Shown here: positions 16,834 through 24,906 of the stretch, piece after piece
Numbering within the stretch: the stretch's first letter is position 1
How the letters are laid out: each line of letters begins with the position of its first letter
Assembly (NCBI RefSeq): GCF_016801985.1
Contig: NZ_JAEVLS010000006.1
Coordinates: 372,001-436,000, forward strand
DNA: 64,000 nucleotides
Source of the DNA: Steroidobacter gossypii
GTDB lineage: Bacteria; Pseudomonadota; Gammaproteobacteria; Steroidobacterales; Steroidobacteraceae
Direction: 5' to 3'
The notes under the pieces: model-generated
Seen by the model: only the letters and a program-made list of their open reading frames with translations
Told to the model about the DNA's origin: nothing
Database searches by the model: none
Translations under genes and position numbers: made by a program

Positions 16834-19710
16834 ATGTACAAGCGTCAGCGCACTGTGCGCGTCGGGGGCTGCAAAGTTCGTTATCTGCTGCTGATGGCCG
16901 CCGCGCCTTGCGTCGTGCAGGCTCAGAGCACGACCCCCGATTCCGCAGTCGAAGAAGTGGTGGTCACCGGCATCCGCGCTTCGATTCAGTCTTCCATCGA
17001 AGCAAAGCGTGAAGCGAGCGTCGTCTCCGACGTGCTTTCCGCCGAGGACATCGGCGATCTGCCGGCGCTGTCCATCGGCGAAGCCATCGAGACCATCACG
17101 GGCGCCGCGACTCATCGCGAGAAGGGCGGCGCTTCGGAAATCGCCGTGCGCGGTCTCGGCCCGTTCCTGGGCGCGACAACGTTCAATGGCCGTGAAGCCA
17201 CCAACGGCAGCGGCGATCGCTCGGTGAACTTCAGCATGTTTCCTTCCGAGCTGATCAACGGCGTGGCGATTTACAAATCGCAGCAGGCCGACTTCGTCGA
17301 AGGCGGCGTGGCGGGCATCATCGACATGCAGACGGTGCGGCCGCTCTCCTTCGGCCGTCAGCGCTTGCAGGGCGAAGTGCGCGGCATCTACCAGGGCTAT
17401 GACGATCGCCTGGTGGACGACAACGGTCTCGGCTGGCGCGGCACGCTCAATTACATCGATCAGTTCGAACTCGGCTCACTGGGCGAGATCGGTGTTTCCG
17501 TCGGCGTGCAGCGCGGCCAGAGCAGCAATCCGGAAGAGATGTACTCGACGAGCTCCACCTGGGTGGCGTGTCGCGGCGATACGCCGGCGCCGCTGAATGG
17601 TAATTGCGCCCAGGTCACACCGGATGACTACGCGAGCGGGGCAGTCCCTGCCGGCACACCGTATTACCTCACGACGGGTAGCCGTGCGTTCACGCAATTC
17701 AACGAGACCGACGATCGTGAAGCGGCGTTCGTCGCTGTCGAATGGCAGCCCCTGGATAACGTCGTGGTGAATCTCGACTATCAGAACTCCACGAATGAAT
17801 TCACCGAGCGCCGGAACACGCTGAACCTTTCCGAGACCATGCGCGGCTACGGCGACTCGGCCGTGTTCGACGAGCGCGGCGTGCTGCTCTCGTACAGCGG
17901 CGAAAGCCCACTGGAGAGCACACCGCTGTATCGCAATCAGATCGAGGAATACGAAGGCGGCGGCTTGAATGTCGCATGGGATGTGACCGATCGCATCAGC
18001 GTCGCACTCGACTACGGCGTCTCCGATACTTACCGCTCGCGCATGGATCGTGAGGTTCGCCTGCGCACCAGCAATCGCGACATCTATGGCCAGCCCGTCG
18101 CTGGCATCAGGGGGCAACGTTGGGTTGGCTATACCTACGATGCCACCTCCGGATATTTCCCGAGCATCACGCTCGATCCGGACTTCGACGTGAACGACGC
18201 CGATAACTTCAGCGCCGACGCGCGGCTGCGCCGCACGGAACAAGTGCGCAACGACGAGATCGAAGCCGGCCGACTGGATTTCACGTTCCAGGTCGCGGAT
18301 AGCGGCATCACCCAGCTGCAAGTCGGCGCGCGACTTGCCGAGCACAAGTTCTGGGACATCAATCAGGATCGTCGCGAGATCAGCATCAGCGACCGCGCGG
18401 AGATCGCGGCGGCGAACCTCGCATGCCGCAACTCGCGCTTCCCGCAGGATGATTTCCTGTCGGACACCGATGGCGGTCAGCCGATCTCCTCGTGGGCCAC
18501 GTTCGACGCGCTGTGCCTGTTCAACAATTTCCTCGGCACGCAGGACCCGGGCCGCACCGACGATACTCGTGATATCGCCAACCGGGATGTCACCGAAGAC
18601 AGCAAGGCCGCGTATGTGATGGCGACCTTCGCGACCGACTTCGGCTCGATTCCGTTGAGCGGCAACTTCGGCGTGCGCTATGTCGACACCGATGTGACGT
18701 CGCTCGGCCTGCGCAGCGCGCTCAACGTCATCAACAATCCGGATGGCACGATTCGTCTGGAGGAAACCGGCGACTTCCTGACCCTGCGTCAGAAGGGCGG
18801 CTCGGAGAAATGGCTGCCCAGCTTCAACCTGGCGGCGGACATGTCGGATCGCATGAGGCTGCGCCTGGGTCTGTTCCGCGCCATGTCACGGCCCGATCCG
18901 GAAGATCTCGGCGCCGGCCGCATTTTCACTTTCGACGACAGCGTTTCGTATGGCTCGGTGGCCGAAGCCGTCCGGGAAATCCGTTCGACCGGCAACCCGG
19001 CGCTGCAGCCGCTGATGTCCTGGAACGTGGATCTGTCGGCCGAGTACTATCTGAATCGCGACTCGCTGTTCAGCGCCGGTCTGTTCTACAAGCAATTCCA
19101 GGGCGGGTTCGAAAACATCGTCGTCAACGAGACCTATGACATCGGCGGCGAGAGCATCACCGTGCCGGTGACGTTGACGCGCACCTCCGACGACGAGAGC
19201 GAGATCTACGGCATCGAGCTGACCGGCTCGTATCGCTTCTCGATGCTGCCGGCGCCGTTCGACGGGTTCGGTGTGAAGGCGAGCTACAGCTACGCCGAGT
19301 CGACCTTCGAAACCGAGGACCTGCGCCTCGGCGATCAGCAGGACGCGGCCACCGGCGCGATCGCTCCGGGCCTGATCGATCCGGTCGACATCTTCGGCCT
19401 GTCCAAGCACGTCGCGTCGGGCTCGCTGTACTACGAGATCGGCCCGGTGGAGCTGCAGCTGATCGGCAAGTACCGCTCCAGCTACTACCAGCAGTTCGTC
19501 GGCGCGGCCTCGCAGAATCGCGTGGTCCGGGATGCGACCGTCATCGATTTCCGCGCCAGCTATCGCCTGACCGACGGCCTCAGCCTGTCGTTCCAGGGCT
19601 CGAACTTGAACAACGAGGAGCGCGTCGAGGACATGCCGATCCCGGGCAGCGTGCGCGAGGTGCACGTTTATGGTCCGCGTTACTACCTGGGAGCTCGCTA
19701 TCGCTTCTAA
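16834..19710 (+). CDS. TonB-dependent receptor (outer-membrane oligosaccharide uptake)
   Basis: 958 residues. Signal peptide ends at VVQAQS; the TonB box EEVVVTG follows, then a plug domain (SVVSDVLSAEDIGDLPALSIGE, AVRGLGPFLGATTFNGRE, FVEGGVAGIIDMQT). A long beta-barrel runs to the terminal YYLGARYRF ending in Phe, as outer-membrane proteins do. The plug matches the large Xanthomonas/Caulobacter-type receptors that import carbohydrates. Located between the alginate enzymes and their regulator, it most likely takes up alginate oligosaccharides. The starting ATG follows a GGGGG site. Confidence 0.92.
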   Translation: MYKRQRTVRVGGCKVRYLLLMAAAPCVVQAQSTTPDSAVEEVVVTGIRASIQSSIEAKREASVVSDVLSAEDIGDLPALSIGEAIETITGAATHREKGGASEIAVRGLGPFLGATTFNGREATNGSGDRSVNFSMFPSELINGVAIYKSQQADFVEGGVAGIIDMQTVRPLSFGRQRLQGEVRGIYQGYDDRLVDDNGLGWRGTLNYIDQFELGSLGEIGVSVGVQRGQSSNPEEMYSTSSTWVACRGDTPAPLNGNCAQVTPDDYASGAVPAGTPYYLTTGSRAFTQFNETDDREAAFVAVEWQPLDNVVVNLDYQNSTNEFTERRNTLNLSETMRGYGDSAVFDERGVLLSYSGESPLESTPLYRNQIEEYEGGGLNVAWDVTDRISVALDYGVSDTYRSRMDREVRLRTSNRDIYGQPVAGIRGQRWVGYTYDATSGYFPSITLDPDFDVNDADNFSADARLRRTEQVRNDEIEAGRLDFTFQVADSGITQLQVGARLAEHKFWDINQDRREISISDRAEIAAANLACRNSRFPQDDFLSDTDGGQPISSWATFDALCLFNNFLGTQDPGRTDDTRDIANRDVTEDSKAAYVMATFATDFGSIPLSGNFGVRYVDTDVTSLGLRSALNVINNPDGTIRLEETGDFLTLRQKGGSEKWLPSFNLAADMSDRMRLRLGLFRAMSRPDPEDLGAGRIFTFDDSVSYGSVAEAVREIRSTGNPALQPLMSWNVDLSAEYYLNRDSLFSAGLFYKQFQGGFENIVVNETYDIGGESITVPVTLTRTSDDESEIYGIELTGSYRFSMLPAPFDGFGVKASYSYAESTFETEDLRLGDQQDAATGAIAPGLIDPVDIFGLSKHVASGSLYYEIGPVELQLIGKYRSSYYQQFVGAASQNRVVRDATVIDFRASYRLTDGLSLSFQGSNLNNEERVEDMPIPGSVREVHVYGPRYYLGARYRF

Positions 19711-19739
19711 TGCGACGCCGGTCGTGGGTTTTGCTAAAG

Positions 19740-19764
19740 TTGGTATACATAGAGGTATAGACCA
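19740..19764. promoter_or_regulatory. Imperfect dyad before the FadR-family gene
   Basis: TTGGTATAC (19740-19748) and GTATAGACCA (19755-19764) form an imperfect inverted repeat (TGGTnTA...TAnACCA) just upstream of the regulator start. Shares TTGGTAT with the TonB receptor promoter, suggesting autoregulation. Confidence 0.45.
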
Positions 19765-19779
19765 CCGGACAAGGTGCCC

Positions 19780-20529
19780 ATGGCTGACCACCGTCTGTTC
19801 CAGGACATTGCTGACCAGATCACCGCGCTGATTCGCGAGGGGGTGTTTCCGCCCGGCTCGCGTCTGCCCGGCGAGCGTGAGCTGGGCGAGCGCTTCGGTG
19901 TCAGCCGCGTCACCATCCGGGAGGCGGAGATTGCCCTGCAGGCGCAGGGCAAGGTGAAGATTCGCGCCGGCGCCGGTGTGTATGTCACGGACGACGCCGC
20001 CAATCAGGGTCAGAAATTGCCCGAGGTCAGCGCCTTCGAGCTGACCGAGGCGCGCTCGCTGTTCGAGCCCGAGGCGGCCGCGCTGGCCGCTTCGATCATC
20101 ACCGAGCCCACCCTGACCAAGCTCGACGAGCTGTTGCAGGCCATGGCCAAGGACGGGCCGGGCGACGACGAAAAATCCACCGAGGCCGATCGCGAATTTC
20201 ATATGACGATCGCGGCGGCTTCGGGCAATCGCGCCATCATCCACGTCATCGAGACGCTGTGGCGCCTGCGGCTGGAGCTGCCCGAAGTGCGCAAAGTGCA
20301 CGAATCGGTTTGCAAACACGACGGCAAGTCGCGGCACGGCGAGCACGCTCGCATCGTCGAAGCGCTGCGCAAGCGCGATCCTCAGGCGGCTCGCAAGTCC
20401 ATGCGCGAGCATTTCCATCGCCTGCTCGAAGAGATGCTGGACGCGAACGAGAAGCGCGAAATCATGGAGCTGCGGCAAAAGTCCGCCGCCAGCCGGGCGC
20501 GTTTCCTGGTGAGCGCGCGCATCGGCTGA
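19780..20529 (+). CDS. FadR-subfamily GntR transcriptional regulator of the alginate locus
   Basis: 249 residues from ATG 19780 (AAGG ribosome site; GTG 19774 in frame is less likely). The winged helix-turn-helix at residues 10-75 has LPGERELGERFGVSRVTIREAEIAL and a wing GAGVYVTD. Residues about 90-235 are an FCD ligand domain with the His/Asp metal-site pattern (EADREFHMTIAAASGN, KSRHGEHARIVEALRKRD). FadR-type regulators of uronate pathways are released by KDG or similar intermediates; that ligand is inferred. Sits at the end of the locus with its own operator. Confidence 0.9.
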   Translation: MADHRLFQDIADQITALIREGVFPPGSRLPGERELGERFGVSRVTIREAEIALQAQGKVKIRAGAGVYVTDDAANQGQKLPEVSAFELTEARSLFEPEAAALAASIITEPTLTKLDELLQAMAKDGPGDDEKSTEADREFHMTIAAASGNRAIIHVIETLWRLRLELPEVRKVHESVCKHDGKSRHGEHARIVEALRKRDPQAARKSMREHFHRLLEEMLDANEKREIMELRQKSAASRARFLVSARIG

Positions 20530-20650
20530 CCGATCTGGCGGCCCGAAGCTGACGGGAGTCAGGCTCGATATAGGTAGAACAGCCGTAGTTTCCGTGAGGC
20601 TGGATTCTTATCGTGACCATCGATCCTTCGAACAATCCGAGGAGATGGCC

Positions 20651-20923
20651 ATGCCCCGATATCTGGTTGAACGTACCTTTCCCGACGGCTTGGGTCTGCC
20701 CACCAATGCGGAGGGCGCCAAGGGAGCCGCGGGCATCGTGTCCAACAATGCGCAGGAAGGCGTGACCTGGATCCATTCCTACGTCACCCCGGATCGCAAA
20801 AAAACTTACTGTATCTACGACGGGCCTACGCCGGAGGCGATCCGCAGCGTGGCGGCTCGCAACGGCGTGCCTGTCGATCGAATCACCGAAGTGCGGGTGC
20901 TCGATCCATATTTCCTGTACTGA
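20651..20923 (+). CDS. DUF4242 family protein (SCO4226-like, small ferredoxin-like fold)
   Basis: 90 residues. The start MPRYLVERTFPDGLGL, the middle GVTWIHSYVTPDRKKTYCIYDGPTPEAIR and the end VDRITEVRVLDPYFLY are characteristic of DUF4242, of which one Streptomyces member binds nickel. I chose the second ATG (20651) because GAGGAG directly abuts the first (20645). Function unknown. Monocistronic between the alginate regulator and the LAL regulator. Confidence 0.8.
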   Translation: MPRYLVERTFPDGLGLPTNAEGAKGAAGIVSNNAQEGVTWIHSYVTPDRKKTYCIYDGPTPEAIRSVAARNGVPVDRITEVRVLDPYFLY

Positions 20924-21043
20924 CAAGACATCCGTGGCGATCCATGGGGGCGTGCGGCGGCCCCCCGATGATCGCACCAGCCCGCCGGCGCGCTATGATC
21001 CTCGAGCTCGAGTGGGGACGGCGTCGGCGTGGCGGGACCTGGC

Positions 21044-23647
21044 ATGAAGCTGTTGGAGCGGGAAGAGCTGCTGACCTCGCTACAGGTGCTGCTGCGCAAT
21101 GCCGCCGCGGGCCAGGGCGCCTTGTTGTTTCTGGAGGGCGAGGCGGGCATCGGCAAGACCTCGCTGTTGCAAACATTCGCCGAAGCTCAACGCGCACACC
21201 ATCCTGTTTACTGGGGCGCCTGCGATGCATTGCAGACGCCGCGCCCGCTCGGCCCGTTGTTCGATATCGCCGCGCAGATCCAAGGCGAGTTGCAAGCTGC
21301 GCTCGCCAACAGTCGCGAGCGATTGCATATCTTCAGCACCTTCCTCCACGAGCTGGCGCGGCCGCCGACGCTGATCGTGCTCGAAGATCTGCATTGGGCG
21401 GACGAGGCGACTCTCGATTTCCTGCGTTACGTGGGTCGGCGCATCGGGCGCACGCATTCGTTGTTGATTGTGAGTTTTCGTAGCGACGAGGTCGGCCCTG
21501 CGCATCCGCTGCGCCTGGTCTTGGGCGATCTTGCCACCAGTGGCGCGAAGCGAGCTTCGCTTGCCCCGCTGTCGCTCACTGCGGTCCGTGAGCTCATCGG
21601 CGCTGGTGACATCGATCCAGAAGAGCTGCTGCGCAGGTCGGGTGGCAATCCCTTTTTTGTGACCGAAGTGATCGCGACGGGCGGAGCTCGCATGCCTGCG
21701 ACCGTGCGGGATGCAGTGCTTGCGCGTGCGGCTCGCTTGCGGCCCTCGGCCCGGGCCGTGCTGGATGCCGCGGCCGTCGCAGGGCCTCGGATCGAGCCGT
21801 GGTTGTTGGAAGAAATGACTGCGGCCGAGAGTGGCTGGATCGATGAATGTCTCGCCACCGGAGTGCTGTGTGCGCAGAACGGCGTATTCACGTTTCGGCA
21901 CGAGCTGGCGCGCGAGGCGGTGCTTGAAGCTCTGACGCCGACGCAGGCGATGAGCCTGCATCGAATGGCGTTACAGGCGCTTCAATCGCATTCGGCGACT
22001 GCTCACGATCTCGCGCGTCTTGCGCATCATGCTGAAGGCGCCGCTTCAGACGATGATGTGCTGAAGCTCGCGCCGGCCGCCGCTCGCGAGGCGGCAGCCA
22101 AGGGCGCCCATCGACAGGCCGCTCAGCAGTTCGCACGAGCGTTGCGCTTCGCCCCGTCGTCGAGCGCGTTGCGGGCGATGTTGCTGGATGACTACGCTTC
22201 CGAATGTCAGCTCAGCGGCATGGTCAGCGAAGCGATTCAGGCGCGGCAGAATGCGGCGAAGCTGTGGCACGAGCTCGGCGATAGAGACAAACAAGCGATG
22301 TCGCTGGCCAGGTTGGCGCATGCACTGGTCGTCTCCGGGAAGAATGCAGAAGGCGAGGCGACGATGCGTGAAGCCGTCGCGCTGGTGCCCAACGATACGG
22401 CCGCGGCTGCCGCGGTGGTGAGGCGCTGGGCCGCACACTTGCGAATGTTGGACCGTGACGTCGACCAGGCCATCCAGGAAGGCGAGTTGGCGATGGCGGC
22501 GGCTGAGCGTCGTGGCGATCAGGAGTCCCTCGTGCATTGTCTCAACACCATCGGCTCGTCGCTGATCGTGTCGGGGCGGGTCGAAGAGGGCTGCGAGCGA
22601 TTGGAGCGCAGCCGCGAGGTGGCCGAGCAGATGCGCTCGGATTCCTGGATTGCCAATGCTTATGTGAATCTCGGTTCTGCGTGCGGTGAGGTTTATCGTT
22701 TCGATCTGGCCGACAACTATCTGCGCCGGGGCATCGAGTTCTGCAACGAGCGCGACATCGATTTTTCACGGTTGTATCAGTTGTCCTGGCAGGCGTTGGT
22801 GTGGATGTATCGGGGGCGTTGGACCGAAGCGTCGGGCGTCGCGCATGTCGTACTTGCAGATAGCCGGTCGCCTGTCATTGCTCGCATCACTGCCTTGGTT
22901 GCGCTGGGTCGCGTGCGTGCGCGCCGGGGAGATCCTGCGGTGTGGGAGGCGCTGCATGAGGCACAAGGGTTGGCGGGGAATACAGGCACCTTGCAACGAG
23001 TCGCGCTGATGCAGGCTGCTCGAGCCGAGGCTGCGTGGTTCGAGGGGCGGCCCGCGGAGGCGGCAAGTGAGGCGGCGGCGGGACTCGAGCTTGCGCTTCG
23101 CAAGCGGCATCGGTGGTTTGCGTCGGAGCTGTTGTTCTGGTGTTGGCAGGGCGACGGTTCTCTTCCCGGCGGCATTCCGGAGTTTTGTGCGAATCAGCCG
23201 TTCGCGATGGAGATTTCCGGTCGTTGGCAGGAGGCTGCGGCGGCCTGGCGCGAGTTGCGATGTCCCTTCGAGGCGGCCCGCGCCATGACGGAAGGCGATG
23301 AATGTTCCCAACGCGAGGCCCTTGCGGTTTTCGAGTCATTCAGCGCACGGCCCATGATCGAGCGCGTGCGTTACAAGTTGCGCTCCTCGGGCGTGCGAGG
23401 ATTACAGCGCGGACCGCGGGAGAGCACGCAGAACAATCTGGCTGGGTTGACTACGAGGGAGGTAGAAGTGCTCGGCTTGCTCGCCCAAGGCCTGCGCAAT
23501 AAGGAAATCGGCCAGCGCTTGCATCGCTCATCCCGGACGGTCGACCACCACCTGGCGGCGATTTTTACCAAGCTCGATGTGTCGACTCGCGCCGAAGCCG
23601 TGAGTGCGGCATACCGCCTCGGCATCATCTCGGCGAAAACGCCGTAG
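21044..23647 (+). CDS. LAL-type LuxR transcriptional regulator with AAA/NTPase domain
   Basis: 867 residues. An ATPase domain at the N-terminus has Walker A GEAGIGKTS (residues 32-40) and Walker B LIVLEDLHWADE. A long alpha-helical TPR-like region spans about 330-780. A C-terminal LuxR helix-turn-helix (LTTREVEVLGLLAQGLRNKE, then SSRTVDHHLAAIFTKL) ends the protein. This is the MalT/LAL architecture, an ATP-dependent ligand-responsive activator. ATG 21044 gives the usual MKLLERE start; GTG 21029 is in frame. Targets cannot be read from position. Confidence 0.88.
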   Translation: MKLLEREELLTSLQVLLRNAAAGQGALLFLEGEAGIGKTSLLQTFAEAQRAHHPVYWGACDALQTPRPLGPLFDIAAQIQGELQAALANSRERLHIFSTFLHELARPPTLIVLEDLHWADEATLDFLRYVGRRIGRTHSLLIVSFRSDEVGPAHPLRLVLGDLATSGAKRASLAPLSLTAVRELIGAGDIDPEELLRRSGGNPFFVTEVIATGGARMPATVRDAVLARAARLRPSARAVLDAAAVAGPRIEPWLLEEMTAAESGWIDECLATGVLCAQNGVFTFRHELAREAVLEALTPTQAMSLHRMALQALQSHSATAHDLARLAHHAEGAASDDDVLKLAPAAAREAAAKGAHRQAAQQFARALRFAPSSSALRAMLLDDYASECQLSGMVSEAIQARQNAAKLWHELGDRDKQAMSLARLAHALVVSGKNAEGEATMREAVALVPNDTAAAAAVVRRWAAHLRMLDRDVDQAIQEGELAMAAAERRGDQESLVHCLNTIGSSLIVSGRVEEGCERLERSREVAEQMRSDSWIANAYVNLGSACGEVYRFDLADNYLRRGIEFCNERDIDFSRLYQLSWQALVWMYRGRWTEASGVAHVVLADSRSPVIARITALVALGRVRARRGDPAVWEALHEAQGLAGNTGTLQRVALMQAARAEAAWFEGRPAEAASEAAAGLELALRKRHRWFASELLFWCWQGDGSLPGGIPEFCANQPFAMEISGRWQEAAAAWRELRCPFEAARAMTEGDECSQREALAVFESFSARPMIERVRYKLRSSGVRGLQRGPRESTQNNLAGLTTREVEVLGLLAQGLRNKEIGQRLHRSSRTVDHHLAAIFTKLDVSTRAEAVSAAYRLGIISAKTP

Positions 23648-23718
23648 CTCGGCGGCACTGCTTCGGCACATCGCAGCGGAGGTGTCCACTGCGCGGCGCA
23701 GCCGCAGCTCGCGATCTT

Positions 23719-24297
23719 CTACTCTTGCGGGCGCTCCGGCTGCGTTGTGGTCACGCCGGCGGGGAGGTCGTCTCGTGACGTGTCGCGGCGTTCGCATTCC
23801 GCTTTCTCAATGCCGCGCAGCTTCGTGCAATCCGGTCGACTGCCCGTCGTGCCGACGCCGCGCATCGCCGGCGGCACGCGGCTCTGGTTCTGACGAGCCG
23901 CGTTGTTGGCATTGTCGTCGTCGTTCGTTCTCCTGTTCGCGTCGGTTCGCGCTGAATCAGGCGGCCGCACAGTTTGCTGCGTATTCGAGTTCGGCTGCGC
24001 CTGCTGCGTCGTTTGCCTCGGCTGTGCTGGTGGCGAGGTTTGCGAAGACTGCGCCGGTTGCGTCGTTTGAGTCGGCTGCGCAGGCGTGGTCGCTTGCGAC
24101 GACGGCTGCGTCGGCTGCGAGGGTGTGGGCGAGTTTCGCGGTGCCGGCGTTGGCGCAGAGGGCGGTGCCGACGTACGAGGTTGCTGAACAGGCGTCTGAG
24201 TGCCAGGCGGATTGGCTGGGTTGCCAGCGTTCTGGGCCGAGGCGGTCGTCAGACCCGCGGCGGCAAGCGCCGCCAACACATAAACCGAAGTCCGCAT
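23719..24297 (-). CDS. Secreted Pro/Gln/Thr-rich protein with conserved C-terminal Cys motif
   Basis: 192 residues from an ATG behind a GGAGAA site (in revcomp). A signal peptide (MRTSVYVLAALAAAGLTTASAQ) leads into about 100 residues of Pro, Gln, Thr, Ser and Ala repeats, then an Asn/Asp/Arg-rich segment. A short conserved tail DCTKLRGIEKAECERRDTSR holds two Cys. The tail motif occurs in small exported proteobacterial proteins of unknown role; the linker is probably disordered and could span the cell wall. The plus-strand frames opposite are shadows. Confidence 0.7.
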   Translation of the reverse strand: MRTSVYVLAALAAAGLTTASAQNAGNPANPPGTQTPVQQPRTSAPPSAPTPAPRNSPTPSQPTQPSSQATTPAQPTQTTQPAQSSQTSPPAQPRQTTQQAQPNSNTQQTVRPPDSARTDANRRTNDDDNANNAARQNQSRVPPAMRGVGTTGSRPDCTKLRGIEKAECERRDTSRDDLPAGVTTTQPERPQE

Positions 24298-24433
24298 CGC
24301 ACGTTCTCCATACGCGTCGAATGCACAGTTAACGGTCCGCATCCAAGCCAGTTCCGACCGCCGACGCTGACAGAAAACGCCGCACTCGAACCACCGCGGC
24401 GGGGACCTTCTGTGCCACTTTTTTTACCGCGAT

Positions 24434-24450
24434 CTGCATCTGTTATGCAG
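24434..24450. promoter_or_regulatory. Inverted repeat upstream of small membrane protein operon
   Basis: CTGCAT (24434-24439) and ATGCAG (24445-24450) with a 5-base loop, 43 bases before the first ATG of the downstream operon. Possible operator, for example for the MocR-type regulator in the same operon. Weak evidence. Confidence 0.25.
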
Positions 24451-24493
24451 CACAGACCGCCCCTACCATGCACCCGTACCAAGGAGAAAAGCG

Positions 24494-24709
24494 ATGCGGA
24501 TTGCCAAACCCCTGCTGCTGGTCACGACGCCCCTGGGCGTGGCGGGCGCAATTTACGAAGCGTACCGGCTGGCCGGCGGACTGGTGTTCCTGATGGTGGC
24601 GCTGATCTCCCTGATCGCTGTCGCGGTCGGCACACTGGTCATGACCATCCGTCGCGAGGCCGCGGCGGAAGCGCAGCGGGCGCAAACACACGCATCGGAG
24701 CAATCATGA
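24494..24709 (+). CDS. Small membrane protein, unknown
   Basis: 71 residues starting at ATG behind AAGGAGA. Two hydrophobic segments (KPLLLVTTPLGVAGAIYEAY and GGLVFLMVALISLIAVAVGT) and a short charged Ala/Glu/Arg tail. The stop overlaps the next start (ATGA), so it is coupled to the DUF2909 protein. No family recognised. Confidence 0.7.
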   Translation: MRIAKPLLLVTTPLGVAGAIYEAYRLAGGLVFLMVALISLIAVAVGTLVMTIRREAAAEAQRAQTHASEQS

Positions 24710-24897
24710 AAGCACTCATCATCCTCACGCTGGTCGGCATCGTGCTCAGTCTGGGCCACGCATTGTTCTCCATGACCAGCGGTCCCACCGATAACAAGCG
24801 CATGGTGCGCGCGTTGAGCGTGCGCGTCGGGCTGTCCGTGGCGTTGTTTGCCTTCCTGATGATTGGCTGGTACTTAGGCTTGGTCGAACCCCACTAA
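24706..24897 (+). CDS. DUF2909-like twin transmembrane protein
   Basis: 63 residues: MKALIILTLVGIVLSLGHAL, a polar turn SMTSGPTDNKRMVRALSVRV, and a second helix LSVALFAFLMIGWYLG. This two-helix layout with a central RMVRALSVRVGLS matches DUF2909 proteins, which are often next to cytochrome oxidase genes; none is visible here. Coupled to the preceding small membrane gene and 9 bases before the MocR-type regulator. Confidence 0.75.
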   Translation: MKALIILTLVGIVLSLGHALFSMTSGPTDNKRMVRALSVRVGLSVALFAFLMIGWYLGLVEPH

Positions 24898-24906
24898 CGC
24901 GGGCGC

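Noticed and set aside
18886-20478. 530-codon minus-strand open frame
   Set aside because: Spans the end of the TonB receptor and the FadR gene in antisense; no protein features.
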